Position numbers and translations under genes: made by a program. From Heloderma charlesbogerti (Eukaryota; Chordata; Lepidosauria; Squamata; Helodermatidae): a stretch of DNA of 64,000 nt. Below are positions 1 through 10,814 of the stretch, in pieces. Each line of letters opens with the position of its first letter. The first letter of the stretch is position 1. Location: assembly GCA_026122225.1 (NCBI GenBank), contig JANEZZ010002708.1, forward strand, positions 372,001 to 436,000, in the 5' to 3' direction. Under the pieces are notes generated by a model, which worked only from the letters and a program-made list of their open reading frames with translations, was not told the origin of the DNA and searched no databases.

Positions 1-430
1 CCACCATCAGAATTTCAGAACGGGAATTGCGTTAAGCTGGCTAATGAACACAGTCGGCTCCCAGTTTGTATCACCAGCCTCTCAGCACCACCAGTGACTT
101 AGCTGTGATTACAAACAGCCCTAAGTATAACTCTGAAGGAACCAGGGGAAAAGGGGGAAGATCAAATAGAGGATTATTTTCCCCCTAAAGATGAAGCTTC
201 TGCAAGAGATGACCTCTTCTTATGACAGATGTAACCCTCATCAGTTGTTCAAAACAGCTGCCCAGCTTCCTGCTCCCCTGTTGAGAGCCAATCGTTTTAT
301 TTATTTTTTTAGGTTCGGGGAGGCTGCAAATTTATGCACCCGAAAATTAGGACAGGACTGATTGCTTTCTGTCTGCCTTGTGCTTTTCTCATCAGGAATG
401 CCAAATGCAGCCTTAACCATTACTCCTGAA
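1..430. other. Single-copy-looking sequence, no gene seen
   Basis: No repeat family, long open frame or RNA gene was recognised. There is a T-rich run near 300-311. It may be unique intergenic or intronic DNA. Confidence 0.4.
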
Positions 431-444
431 TACATACACATACA

Positions 445-498
<54 letters not shown>
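431..498. repeat. Compound microsatellite (ACAT)n-(AT)n
   Basis: Tetranucleotide TACA/ACAT units run into a pure TA dinucleotide tract. This is read directly from the sequence, and length polymorphism is expected. Confidence 0.95.
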
Positions 499-1544
499 AA
501 TGTATTTTTCAGAAAGATGACCTCTCTTCCTCAGTGCAACAGCTAAGGCATATAAGAATCCCCATGACCTGTTTATTCTCCAGAGGACTGTAAGCTGCCT
601 CTGTAGCTGACTGGAACAATGTTGAACCTTTAACTCCCATCAGTGTGAAAGCCCAACAAATGTTGTACAAGACCATAAAAGCATTGCCTGGAGGTAGGGA
701 GGGGTGTGTGTGTGTGTGTGTTCAGAAGTGATAGAGAGCCTGCAGAGTATATTTAGCTTCATCATGCATTATGTAATTTGCACAATTACAAAGGGAAAAA
801 AGCACCCTCTTGCTTTCCTGAAATTAAAAAGGTAGCAAACTTCCCTTGAGTCATATACGTGGAGGGTGGGGGAGAGAAAATGAGGACTGCACACTTCCCA
901 CTCACACCACGCATGCACATAGAGCACTGAATAGGAAGAGGCATAACTAGGAAGAGGTGATAAGGGCACTTGCTCTGAGACAACCTGGAGAGAGGAGGCA
1001 CAAAGTGGGCATCGAAAAGGTCATGCTCGACCGTTATTAAAATAATGCTAGATCATGTCATGTTTTCTTTGCAACGTGGAATAATTGGGCCTGTTTTCAA
1101 GACTGTAGATGAAAAGCCAAATGGCAGCAACCCAGGTGGGCTCCGTTGCCACTTCTCATTGGCTCTCTGCCTGCACCCTAACACAGTAGAGCACATTCGG
1201 CCACTGAATACTGCTAGTGGAGAAAGACAATGTCAGAGATAACTCTGCCCAGCCTCTACTTAACTACACAGCAGATGCCAAACAGGAGCAGGGCGGCTGA
1301 TTTGTTTAGACACCATCTGAGTAAGGCCAGTCTATGTGTGCAACGAGAACTTTGAATTTCAGTACCAGTACCCATGAAGGTCCATCACCATTCTTACATT
1401 GTCCTGGATGAAAATCACTCCGCACAACGGGCAGTCCAGGGCTAAGTCCTGTTATATACCATTAACTTCTTTCCTATTGCCAATTGTAAGTGTAAATCTG
1501 CATGGGGGGGAGGCGTTTGAATTGGGTGTGGGATAGGGGTCCTA
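499..1544. other. Sequence without recognisable gene
   Basis: It contains a (GT)n tract at about 703-721 and no open frame above about 70 codons. I recognise no exon, RNA gene or transposon boundary here. Confidence 0.4.
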
Positions 1545-1998
1545 CAGGCCAGGCTATTTTGCTGCCTGAGCCAAAGGACAAGATGGTGCCCTGTTCCCCC
1601 AAGATTTGTGCAGAAGTTGACTGGACTGGCAACTGAATCTTACTTCAACACTAGTCACAGAACAGACAGTGTCCTCTGCAGTGGAGGCCGGTGGCTCCAA
1701 TTTCGGTGGAGCCGCGATTCCATTCTGGGTTCCAGTCAGAACAAGCCAGAACTCTAAAGGAGCTATTCAAGGTGCTGTACCAATTTGGGGGATAGGGTTC
1801 AGCACCTTGGAGAGCTCCTTTAGAGTTCCAGCTGGTTCTGACTGAAACCCAGAATGGAATCACTGCCCAACTGAAATCAGAGTCACCAGCCTCCACTGGC
1901 CATCTGCTGTACCGGAGGGAACTTGGCTAGCTTAGGGGGTGCAGGACAAACCGCAACACACACAGCCTTGTCCTCCAACAACATGCTGCCACTCCCTG
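1545..1998 (-). mobile_element. Old hAT-like fragment interrupted by a MITE
   Basis: On the minus strand, 1545-1678 resembles the 3' half of the hAT element at 47563-47847. Shared features are the 'gccagtccagtca' segment, 'caccatcttgt' and the 'ctcaggcagcaaaat' segment. It is split at 1679-1898 by a palindromic MITE. The outer limit beyond 1899 is approximate and no terminal duplication was found for this older copy. Confidence 0.45.
1679..1898. mobile_element. Palindromic hAT-like MITE (CAGTGGAGG family), copy 1
   Basis: The 220-bp element starts CAGTGGAGGC and ends GCCTCCACTG. The arms carry complementary 'ctaaaggagct' and 'agctcctttag' blocks around a short central loop, so the whole element can fold back. 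The flanking 8-mers gtcctctg (1671-1678) and gccatctg (1899-1906) agree at 6 of 8 positions, as expected for an aged hAT target duplication. It has no coding capacity. Sister copies lie at 31191-31408 and 36964-37148, with half a copy at 44297-44396. Confidence 0.8.
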
Positions 1999-2428
1999 CC
2001 ACCTGAGCCCCAAATGAGGCTCCCTTTTCAAGGGCAGCGCTGCCCCAGGTTTCTACCCACTCCATGAAGCAGGTAAGAAACCTTCACCTTTTCTTCTTGT
2101 TGGCAAGCTGCATATTAGAAGGCGTAAGGTGTATTTTCATCCTCATGCAATTACATGCAATCAAGTGTTCATTTGCTTTTGAGGCTGATTGCAGCATCCC
2201 CTCTTTCTAGCACACCCGTTTTATTAGAAAGCCATTCTGCAGCCACACATGCTTGGCGATGCTGGCACATCCAAGCATTTGCGGAAGGATGAGTGAGCGT
2301 GCTCGGTGTGCACGCCCCTCATGCTGCATTTGAATTTAATCGTGAGTGCCAATGTTTCGAGCTATCGCGATGGAACTGGACTGCTACCAAAGGTGCCCAT
2401 AACGGCACATGGTTTCTCTGTTTTTAAG

Positions 2429-2520
2429 GGAATTGAGTTTAGAGGTTTGCCTAGTCTAGCGTGATGCAGGGCACAGCAAACCTATGGAACAATTAAAACA
2501 AAAATTGGTACCCAACTTGC
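2429..2520 (+). repeat. Unnamed interspersed repeat, shared with 4790-4880
   Basis: The segment around 'gtttagaggtttgcc' and 'gtgatgcagggcacagc' recurs with substitutions at 4790-4880. Only two copies lie in the window and the family is not recognised. Confidence 0.5.
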
Positions 2521-2580
2521 AAGGGAAGAAAAACAGGAAGTATGAACAGTGCCAGACCAGGCCATTTTAAAACAAGGATG

Positions 2581-2702
2581 GGGAACCTGTGGCCTGCCAG
2601 ATGTTGTTAGATTCCAATTCCCATCTGCGCCAGCCCACATAGCCAGTTGTCAGGGGTGATGGCAGTTGTTGTCCAGCAACATCTGGAGAGCCACGGGTTC
2701 CC
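2581..2702. mobile_element. Short palindromic repeat, ACTACAACTCCCAT family, copy 1
   Basis: It begins 'gggaacctgtggcc' and ends with the near-complement 'gccacgggttccc'. Both arms carry the 'ccagatgttgtt' and 'aacatctgg' blocks typical of this dispersed family. It is probably a non-autonomous DNA transposon; the target duplication was not resolved. Confidence 0.6.
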
Positions 2703-3310
2703 TAATCCTGTTTCAAACAGAACATGTTTTCTGGTACCCATCCTAAGTCTTGGAGGGGATGCTTCCAAAAATCTTCTTCTTCAATTTTTCCCCAAGTTTG
2801 AGCATTCCAAATCATTTGGCCTGACTTTCAATGTGGAGCCAAGGGATTAGGACGTCTCCACTGCCCTGCTCTTTTGCATTTCAGAATTTCGTTCAGAGCT
2901 CTGTGCACACACAGCTCACCACAGCTTTCCATTTCCTCAGTTCATGTCCCACTGTCTACGTTACTGATGTGTCCAGGTGCTTTGATAAAACACTGCAAAA
3001 AAAAAGCATCTTCATTACAATATGATTGCCTCAAGATATTCACTATATTTACTGAAAATACTGCAAAAAAACACCTCAAAACACAGGAAAATACATGTAA
3101 ATATTATAACAAAACCAATCAGAGAAATATTATACAAAAACACACTCATATACACTCACTCAAAACACCAACATTTAGTACAAAGGAATGTATTTATTTG
3201 TGATGGCTTCATTTTTTCCCCTGTTCAGGTCACAAACAAATCTACATACAATTGCAGCAAAATTGCTTGCTTTCTTTTTCTTCTCCCCATCCCCCAGGGT
3301 TTTTTTTAAT
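2703..3310. other. AT-rich sequence, no gene seen
   Basis: It holds A-rich and T-rich runs (2996-3006, 3300-3308) and overlapping short frames of low-complexity composition. I see no splice-flanked exon or named repeat. Confidence 0.35.
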
Positions 3311-3317
3311 CAATGCA

Positions 3318-3500
3318 TACATTTAATAATAATAATAACAACAACAACACTTGGCATTTGTATAGCACTTTCAAGTGTTCAAAGCCCTTCATATGCGTGA
3401 TCCAGTTGTAATCCTTAAGTCATTACTGTCCCCCCATATTGCAGATGGAAAGACTGAGGTTGAGAGCAAGAGTGACTATGGTTCGGCCACTTAGTGACCA
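3318..3500 (+). repeat. MIR/CORE-SINE-like 3' fragment
   Basis: The order 'catttgtatagcactttcaagtgttcaaagc', tail-side 'attgcagatggaaagactgagg' and 'gagcaag' (given in parts) follows the conserved MIR-type layout. It is diverged and truncated. An (ATA)n(ACA)n tract precedes it. Confidence 0.5.
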
Positions 3501-3817
3501 GGTTCGGATGACATGCCACGGCCCCTCGTGGGCTTTTCAATCTACAATGAGCCACGGTGTCTGCAGGTACCAGTTTGCATATCTAACCCCCCTCGGGGGT
3601 TGTCGCATAACCCTAAAACAGACCACTGGTTATGTGAGGGTAGTTTAACTGTTGCATAACCCATGCTCGCCAGGTTCACACGACATGACGTCCCCCAAGT
3701 GGGGGTTGCAGCTGCAAAACAACCCATGGCGGGCTGTCGTGCGAACAGCCCCAGTGAGTTCATGGCAGAGGCAAGATTTAATGCAGGGACATCCTAATTT
3801 GTAGCTCAAATCTCTTA

Positions 3818-3910
3818 CAGTGCAGACCTCTGCATGTTTACTCAGAAGTAAGTCCAATGATATTCTGCTGGGCTTACTCCCAGGAAAGTGTGCAGGGGAT
3901 TGCAGCCTTA
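3818..3910. mobile_element. CTGCAATCCTA-type palindromic MITE fragment
   Basis: The segment 'tgtttactcagaagtaagtcc', a short centre, then 'ggcttactcccagga' and 'gattgcagcctta' (given in parts) is an imperfect palindrome. Related copies are at about 8780-8880, 53155-53260 and 57787-57885. Confidence 0.55.
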
Positions 3911-3980
3911 GGGTACTTCCAGATGAGGCTTTTATTGTGCAATTGTTCTGCTTCATTCACAGAATTGTACTGGGGGGGGG

Positions 3981-4556
3981 TCATAGAATCATAGAATAGT
4001 AGGGCTGGAAGGGGCCTACAAGGCCATCGAGTCCAACCCCCTGCTCAATGCAGGAATCCAAGTCAAAGCATCCCTGACAGATGGCTGTCCAGCCTCGTCT
4101 TGAAGGCCTCCAGTATGGGAGAGCCCACCACCTCCCTAGGTAATTGGTTCCATTGTCATATTGCTCTAGTGGTCAGGAAGTTTTTCCTGATGTTCAGCCG
4201 GGATCTGGCTTCCTGTCACTTGAGCCCGTTATTCCGTGTCCTGCATTCTGGGATGATCAAGAAGAGATCCTGGCCTTCTTCTCTGTGACAACCTTTCAAG
4301 GACTTGAAGAGCGCTATCCTATCTCCCCTCAGCCTTCTCTTCTCAAGGCTAAACATGCCCAGTTCTTTCAGTCTCTCCTCACAGGGCTTTGTTTCCAGTC
4401 CCCTGATCATCTTTGTTGCCCTCCTCTGAACCCTCTCCAGCTTGTCTGCATCCTTCTTAAAGTGTGGTGCCCAGAACTGGACACAGTACTCCAGATGAGG
4501 CCTAACCAGTGGTGAGTAGATAACATCGTCTTCTATTTGTAACCCTCCTGGTGTTC
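3981..4556 (-). mobile_element. CR1 LINE 3' end (5'-truncated)
   Basis: Read on the minus strand, this is the end of a CR1 ORF2, then the 3' UTR with the CTGCATTGAGCAGGGGGTTG block, then the diagnostic tail of ATTCTATGATTCTATGA repeats at 3981-3998. CR1 elements are non-LTR retrotransposons that end in this 8-mer repeat rather than poly(A). The copy is severely 5'-truncated, so it cannot move itself. Confidence 0.9.
4216..4536 (-). pseudogene. CR1 ORF2 C-terminal remnant
   Basis: An open frame encodes the well-known C-terminal part of CR1 reverse transcriptase: [18 protein letters not shown], then [15 protein letters not shown], then [18 protein letters not shown]. In intact CR1 this region follows the RT fingers and palm and belongs to the thumb or C-terminal extension. 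The catalytic YADD box and the whole endonuclease domain are absent, removed by 5' truncation. The upstream ATG of the frame is chance. It is part of the CR1 copy at 3981-4556. Confidence 0.85.
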
Positions 4557-5390
4557 TCACTGCTTATTCCATCTCTTTTCTTCCCAGAAAATAAATCTGT
4601 TCAAGAGGAAAAGACAGAGAAGCTGCACAATGCCTTTTTATTGGTAGTGCTGGGAGCCTTCCGTCTAGAAGCACCCTTAGCCAACCCACTACACCAACTC
4701 TCAGTGTAGAGGAAGGGTGGGGAGAGAGAGTAATGGAACTGAAGGAACATAAAGCTGCAGCCAACAACCATGCAAGCTCCAATTCTGGAATTAAGTTTAG
4801 AAATCTGCCCGGTCTAGTGTGATGCAGAGCAGAGCAAACCCACGGAGCAATAAAGACTCAGAGCAGGGGCATGCAACTCCTGCCTAGATCTGGCGTGCAA
4901 GTTTAAGTACACTAGAAAACAGCAGGAAGAGTTCTCAAGATGAGTCAAGGTAAAACTAGTGCAGGATGGAAAGTATGGTGGGGATCCGAGGTGACCCTGC
5001 GAGAGCGCAAATAAATTTCTGAAATACCTGCTGAGCCCTTTTCTTTTTTCCCTGCCACAGGATTTTTTTTTTTTCCTCCGCTCAGGGCAGCTGCCGCCCT
5101 GCAGAGCCAGTCAAAAAGCAGCAAGAAAAAGGGATTGATTGAATATTCCACAGACACAACCAGCAGACAAGTCTCCTCCTCCCCTCCTAGCTATTGCTAG
5201 GTGATGCTCCAAATGCTGTCATTAGGGGCAAAAAAATAGAAGGGCTTAGCACATCACCCTTCCCACAGGAAGCGAAAGATATTCATGCCATTCTGCAGTA
5301 GGCATTACAATTCAGAATGGATCAAATGCAAGCCACTGTTTACTTATCTAGAATGTTTGATCCGGCCTGTCCACATAGGCTCAGCGAATA
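4557..5390. other. No gene; includes second copy of an unnamed repeat
   Basis: Positions 4790-4880 match the repeat at 2429-2520. The rest, including a poly-T run near 5067-5079, shows no recognisable exon or element. Confidence 0.35.
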
Positions 5391-5397
5391 CCTAGGG

Positions 5398-5675
5398 ACG
5401 TAGCAGGCTCTCCCACACTGGAGGCATTCAAGATGAAGCTAGACAGCCATCTGTCATGGATGCTTTCACTTAGATTCCTGCATTGAGCAGGGGGTTGGAC
5501 TCAATGGTCTTATAGGCCCCTTCCAACCCCACTCTTCTATGATTCTACGATTCTATGAGGATGGGCAGCCATCTGTCAGGGATGCTTTGACTTGGATTCC
5601 TGCACTGAGCAGGGTGTTGGACTCGATGGTCTTATAGGCCCCTTCCAACCCTACTCTTCGATGCTCCTATGATTC
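5398..5675 (+). mobile_element. CR1 LINE 3' end with internally duplicated tail
   Basis: A plus-strand CR1 3' UTR contains the CTGCATTGAGCAGGGGGTTGG block and a 'ctatgattctacgattctatg' type end. The final segment, from the 'cagccatctgtca' block to the tail, occurs twice (about 5446-5558 and 5563-5675). This indicates a local tandem duplication or two CR1 tails inserted side by side. Confidence 0.85.
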
Positions 5676-5698
5676 AAAGTAACAGTCAGGGTTGCTGT

Positions 5699-6259
5699 TA
5701 GGGATGTACGAATCCCACTCACCTGTCCGTTCTGGGGCATCGGCGGTGGAGGGGAGGCGCTCCGTCCCTCCCGCCAGAATCCTCCCTGGCCGGCTCTGCT
5801 CCGCCAGCCGCCATTTGCGTGGCTGCCAAACCGTGATAGGCTATGTAAGTATTTACATAGCCTAGCACAACAAAAGGCAGCCATGCAAATGGCGGCTGCT
5901 ACACCATTTGCATGGCTGCCTTTTGCCGAGATAGGCTACATAAATACTTACGTAGCCTATTACGGCAAAGAGCAGGGGCGCAAATGGCGTAGTGGTAAAT
6001 ACTACATAAATACTACGTAGTATTTGCGTAGCCTATCATGGCAAAAGGCAGCCATGCAAATGGTGGCCGCTACAATGCTACACAACAGCCCGACAGCAGC
6101 CAGGAGACCAGCCGGAGCTGCCGCCACATCTGCCACCAGGTAAGCTCCGTCCCGGGGGGATTCCATGGGGGGGGAGGCCATTCCACCAAGGATTCCACTG
6201 ATCCCACTGGATCCCACGGATTCCACTGGAGTCTGTGACGGAATTCTCTGACATCCCTA
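5699..6259. mobile_element. TAGGGATGT hAT-like MITE with palindrome modules, copy A
   Basis: The 561-bp element has ends TAGGGATGTACGA and its near-complement TCTGACATCCCTA. Flanking 8-mers gttgctgt (5691-5698) and gttgcagt (6260-6267) match 7 of 8, giving a hAT-type duplication. Inside, blocks with 'gcaaatggcggc' alternate with palindromes of the ATAGGCTACGTAAATATT type (about 5833-5862, 5923-5967, 6005-6040). There is no transposase. The overlapping open frames are in these GC-rich blocks and are not genes. Confidence 0.85.
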
Positions 6260-6267
6260 GTTGCAGT

Positions 6268-6468
6268 TGAGCGGGTCTTTATAGTGTCCAAGCCAGCAGC
6301 CAGTTCTGGGGCTTGTAAAACCTATGGAAGTCTTCACAGCACTGCTTATAGATGAGGGGCAGCGCATGCATAGCGCCACGCTGCAGTCAGACTGTGGAAA
6401 CAACTGCCTAGGAAGGTGGTGAGCTCTCTGTCGCTGGAGGGATTCCAGTAGGGACTGGGCAGCCATTC
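6268..6468 (+). repeat. CR1-like LINE 3' UTR fragment
   Basis: The text around 'ggaaacaactgcctaggaag', 'gtggtgagctctct' and 'gggcagccattc' follows the CR1 3' UTR pattern. A MITE interrupts it at 6469, with a few bases continuing after 6889. Confidence 0.45.
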
Positions 6469-6889
6469 TAGGGATGTCGGAGGAATCCGTCTGGTGGGGT
6501 GAAGCTCGCCAAGCTTTCATCAACTTGGCCCCCCAGACCTTCGCTCGCTTTCCCGCAAACTGGCGGGAAATCTGTCAGGCCAATTTGCAGATTTTCGGGG
6601 GGGGGGGTGTTGAAATTTGCGTCAAAGCAATTTGCACAAATTATGGAAATTTTGGTCAAAATTTGCATAACGTGTGCAAATTGCAGTCGTAATTTGCGTG
6701 ATGTGCTCGTGTTGCAGCTATAGTTTGTGCAGATTGCTTTTTACGTATTAAAAAAAAACACACAGAAAAATTTCCTGGATTTCAGGAAAAACCCAGCCGC
6801 TCAGCTCACAAATGCAAGCTGAGTCGGGGCAGCTGTGGAAATCTGGCAAGCCAGCAAAGGGGCAGATTTCCTGTCAATGGACATCCCTA
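6469..6889. mobile_element. TAGGGATGT hAT-like MITE, copy B (no palindrome modules)
   Basis: The 421-bp element starts TAGGGATGTCGG and ends GGACATCCCTA. Flanking 8-mers agccattc (6461-6468) and attcattc (6890-6897) agree at 6 of 8. The interior is rich in 'aatttgcacaaatt'-like words instead of the TACGTA modules of copies A, C and D. It is non-coding. Confidence 0.75.
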
Positions 6890-6912
6890 ATTCATTCCTT
6901 GGGTGGTCTAGT

Positions 6913-7275
6913 GTTACGATCACCCCCTCTAAGATCAAACTCAGGTGGTGAGTGCCAACAGAAATGGGGCCATAACAGAGCCACTGAGAAACAAAAAGGA
7001 GGTGTCGACACGCTCAGGGGAATCTAGAAGTACAAAACAATTTTAAAAAAGAAAAGAAGAAGGCCTATGAGGCAAAAAACAAAAGAGAAAACGCTAAAAG
7101 AGCCCAATGTGGTCTGAGCATGCTCAGTAGCCATGGAATGTTTTGTGTCATTTGGAAAAGGAAAATGGGAAACCAGGAGAGTGGAGGGAATAACAGAATG
7201 CTCTACTTGGAGGGAATGGTGGCTGGAATCCTGAATAGAAGCACGCTGGCTATGCGGGAGGAGCCCTTGTGACAT
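6913..7275 (+). repeat. Unnamed repeat family Q (GCATGCTCAGTAG), copy 1
   Basis: It shares ordered blocks with 55330-55640, 37650-37915 and 9870-10055: 'aggtggtgagtgccaacagaaatgg', 'gagcatgctcagtagccatgg' and 'tggctggaatcctgaa' (longest given in part). Four copies in one window indicate a dispersed element. I cannot name the family and saw no clear ends. Confidence 0.6.
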
Positions 7276-7738
7276 GTAGTAGTATCATCAACATCAACAT
7301 CATCATTGGCATCAATGGGTATGACAACAGGACAGCACCTTGCTCCCGTTGGTTCTTCTTAAGTGTCCAAGCCTCCACTCCATAATACATTGAAAATACG
7401 TAACAACTTACCATCCAAATCCTTAATGCAAAATTAAGATCCTGATTACATAATAATTGTCACGAAATCTAAAATTTGGCAAAGGGGAAATAGCAGAAGA
7501 ACGAGAGGGAAATGGAAACAGGCCTAGGGGGCAGCAAGGAAGAAAGGGCAGAATTGTCTGAGAAAGCAGGAGTTCTTCTGACAGCTTCAAACATGACGCT
7601 CACTGGGCGCTTCTGGGCCAGCTATTATCTCACAGCCTAACCTGGGTTGTTGTTATGATAAACTAGAGTCTTCAATGTCTTAGGCTCCTGGCTTGGAGGA
7701 AAATACATGTGATCGATATGATAAATAATAAAATAGCT
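7276..7738. other. No gene seen
   Basis: There are short 'catcatcaacatcaac' triplet-like runs at 7285-7312. No recognised element or exon. Confidence 0.35.
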
Positions 7739-7900
7739 CCATTTATTTATTCATTCATTCATTCACAACATTTGTATACCGCTCCACACCTAAACAGATT
7801 CTGGAGTGGTGAACAATAAGATATAAAATGAACAAAAGATAAAAAGAAGAAACAAGATTATCCTTTAAAAAACAGAGTGCTAATAAAACAGAGACTGGTC
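7739..7900 (+). repeat. LINE/SINE 3'-tail-type repeat
   Basis: The segment 'acaacatttgtataccgctcc', 'cacctaaacagattc', 'gagtggtgaacaa' recurs at 48420-48640. It follows an (ATTC)n-like run. It resembles the dispersed 'tatatcccgccttt' tail family of reptile retroposons. Family not named. Confidence 0.5.
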
Positions 7901-8340
7901 AATTTGTGAGATGTGCGGTCATATGCTGGGGGTGGGGGGAGAAATACTGTCCTGCTTTCAGTACGGTCAGTGGCTCCCCTTAGGAAAAAAGGGTGCCCCA
8001 AACATACTCTGCAAGAATGCGGCATGCACTGGGTCACACTGGTTGCATGAATGTGGACACACACCTCCCACCACCCCAACCCACCAAGGGCAGCAAAAAG
8101 TCTGTGTAGAAGCCACAGTTTCTCTCACTTGTATTACTTGGGCACATGGCCTGAATGGTCTCTCTTCCATGGAGTGGTCTGTAGTACTCAAAAATGAAAG
8201 AGGCTGATGACTACTGATATTTAAGATTTATAGTAAGGAGTAAAGGCAAACCAGAACCCAAACCAAACCATTTTTTCCGTGGATCTTAAACAGATCCCTG
8301 AAATAAACATAGGCAACCAGCTGAAAGTACAGCTTCGACT
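7901..8340. other. No gene seen
   Basis: Two overlapping frames on opposite strands near 7911-8207 have no domain and no splice context. Nothing else was recognised. Confidence 0.35.
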
Positions 8341-8760
8341 TAAAAAAAAAATGATTTGGCCTCCACCACAATGAATCATGAATACACCAGAAGGAAGATA
8401 TTGGTATTATTAGGTTTCTTACTAATGGATGGAATTATATTTCCAGTCTGTGTCAATTTTACATATGTTCATTAATATTTTTACATTTAAAAAAAAAATC
8501 CACATGAAAATGTGTATATAAATACGTATTAAAATATGTATTTTGAACATATTTTCTCAAAAAATATTCCCAAGTGCATTTTATCATGAAATAGGCATTG
8601 TTGTGTGCATTTTGGTGTGTGTTTTGAGCTGAGAATTGCATTGCAAATTTCCAAGACACTGCAAAATCGGATGGATTTCTGCATTATGATTCACACCTTA
8701 GTCCAGGAGGTGCAGATGTTGGCTTGCTTTGAAATGCGGATTGAATGAAACCCTCAAGCA
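8341..8760. repeat. AT-rich MITE remnant
   Basis: Words such as 'tgtgtgcattttggtgtgtg' and 'aattgcattgcaaattt' resemble the interiors of the TAGGGATGT-type MITEs at 6469 and 45116 and the fragments at 26620 and 44560. Ends are not definable. Confidence 0.35.
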
Positions 8761-8779
8761 TTCCGATTTCTGTCAGAGC

Positions 8780-8880
8780 AATTCTGTGAATGTTTACTCA
8801 GATGTCTCACTAGGTTCAATGGGAGTTACTCTATAGTAAGTCAACTAGGAAGAAGCCTAAGGGTTAAAGGCACAATCCAC
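8780..8880. repeat. CTGCAATCCTA-type MITE fragment
   Basis: The segment 'gtgaatgtttactcagatg', then 'caatgggagttactctatag', then 'taaggcacaatcc' (approximate) is a decayed copy of the palindromic family seen clearly at 53155 and 57787. Confidence 0.4.
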
Positions 8881-9329
8881 TTTAATTAAATGCTAGCCCC
8901 AAGCAAACATGTTACAAATTGTTCTTCTTGTTTTTATTTCATGCATACTTCATAATACCATGCCTTAACAATTAGACCCATTAGGATTCATCCACCCTGT
9001 AAACCAGAACCAAACCAGTTCCAGAAGTGTTATTGAACCAGTTACCAACCTTTACTAGTTTGAACCCAAAAAGAACCAGAATAATTTCAGACACAGTGGA
9101 TCTCAACCTGGAGCCAAACCAAAAGGGAAAAAAATGAAGTTGCTCAATTCCCTAATTTACCTAGCACTTTTTCCCTAACACCTCAAAGATTTGGGTACAT
9201 TTGATTGGATCCAGAATAAGTTAAACGTAGTTCCCATTGATTCAATGGGAGCTAAGGCATCACTTGTCCCATTGATTTCAGTTAATGTACCCTGGATCCA
9301 ACCCAATAAATTAGTTTTTTTTTCTTTTA
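8881..9329. other. No gene seen
   Basis: Repeated 'aaccagaaccaaaccag' words occur at 9001-9070, and a palindrome-like 'cccattgattcaatggga' pair at 9234-9270. No element could be delimited. Confidence 0.3.
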
Positions 9330-9450
9330 CAACCACCCTGTAAGGGAGACCACTACTATTATACTTGTATTGCAAACGGGGAGCTGAAGTTAGGAGAATA
9401 ATGCTTTGCCCAAAGCCATCAGCGAGTTCCTGGCTGGACATGAGCTTCAT
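9330..9450 (+). repeat. MIR-like 3' fragment
   Basis: The segment 'accaccctgtaagggagacc', 'actactattatac', 'aacggggagctgaag', 'tgctttgcccaaagcca' follows the MIR 3' layout of codon-less core SINEs. It is diverged. Confidence 0.5.
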
Positions 9451-9708
9451 TTTCCTTTATTTTTAACTCTTGAAAACAATAAACAAGAAGCAATAAAGAC
9501 AGAGAAGACAGCCAAACTTTTTTAAAAGCATTATGTCATCAGGGCAGGATTGACGCTTAGCAGAATGAGCAGAAGGGCCTCCAAACACAGCAGGGCTGGC
9601 TTACCCCTTACTGGAGTAAGTGTAGTAATGCACATTACCATCTACAGAGGGTGCCTCCAGTAAGGCCATTAAGTCCGAAGTCTGAAATTATCTGACTGCA
9701 CCGGAGCA

Positions 9709-9753
9709 TGTGTGTGTGTGTGTGTGTGTGAGTTCGCACGCACACACACACAC
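9709..9753. repeat. Inverted dinucleotide microsatellite (TG)n-(CA)n
   Basis: A TG tract of about 11 units is followed by 'agttcg' and then a CA tract. The two tracts are complementary, so the 45-bp locus can form a hairpin with a 6-8 base loop. Confidence 0.9.
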
Positions 9754-9869
9754 CATTATGACCCCAGATACTAATAGCAAAGTCATTCTCCAAGCGCCAA
9801 TCCTTACGTAGCCAAAACGGCACCTTCCACACAGAAAAGGGAGATATTGGCATAGTCAAGTGAACCACG

Positions 9870-10055
9870 TTTGCAATCCTACACAAAACTTTGGGGGGGG
9901 GGACCCAAAACACCCCAATGAGGGCTGAGCATGCTTAGTGGGTACAAAATGGTGACTGACTGTTGAGAGGTGGGAATGGAAAATTGGGGGTGGGGGGGAT
10001 GGAGTGGACGTCACCGTAACAGCCACCCTCCATCCTGCAACATTTTGTTTCAGGG
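9870..10055 (+). repeat. Unnamed repeat family Q, copy 2
   Basis: It shares 'ctgagcatgcttagtgg', 'aaaatggtgactgactg' and the end 'gcaacattttgtt' with the copies at 6913, 37650 and 55330. It includes G-homopolymer runs near 9894-9901. Confidence 0.5.
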
Positions 10056-10814
10056 CCCACCTAAAAAAATCCACATCAGGCTTCCACATCTTTTTGTGGA
10101 AAGGCTGACTCTGTATATTTCCTTCCCTCATACCTCCAAAATGTATTTCTTCAGTCCATGATCACCCAAATGTTGGTTGAACCAGCTGGAAATATCCATG
10201 AAGAGGGTTTCTTTTCCAAGTTTTTGTTGATATCCTGCAAAAATTAAAGCCAGGACAACCTGGCTGATACCTCAAGCTCTTAACCCCCAAGAGAGATTTT
10301 ACTTCTGCTTGATCGTTGAAGAGTCCTGCTCTGCAGGTAGACATGCACGGAGAAGATTTTCTTTCTTGGATGCTCTTTTGCCATTGGCATTTTCTTCCAG
10401 GTGTGGAGAATGTGTATATTAAGACGTTTAGAGCCATTTCTCTGTCATTTCTCTGCCATTTCTCTGTCTGCAGAAAAACTGTGCCTCATTGGAAACTGAG
10501 CACCAGAGAAAAGATTGCACCTCGCTGGGGGTATTCTACCAGAGGCTCAGTGAGCGTTACGGACTTCGCACTGCCGTTCAGCTTCCTTCCCAATTTCCAC
10601 TGGCCCATTTGTGCAGATTTATGTTCAAACAGCACACACCTCACTTAAGAACTTCCAGAAAGTGAAATGCAAGGAGAAGCTCTGAACATTTAATCAGTAG
10701 AAAGAAGCTGTAAGGCTGTGGCTGAGCCCTGTCTGGGAGCAGGGCTCAGATTTGGACCAGAACCGAGCCACAGAACCCGTCTTAATACTGAGGCTCAGTT
10801 CTGGGACACTTGCT
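10056..10814. other. No gene seen
   Basis: Frames of 63-110 codons on both strands at 10162-10648 overlap and show no domain. Repeated 'atttctctg.catttctctg' words occur at 10435-10470. Confidence 0.35.
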
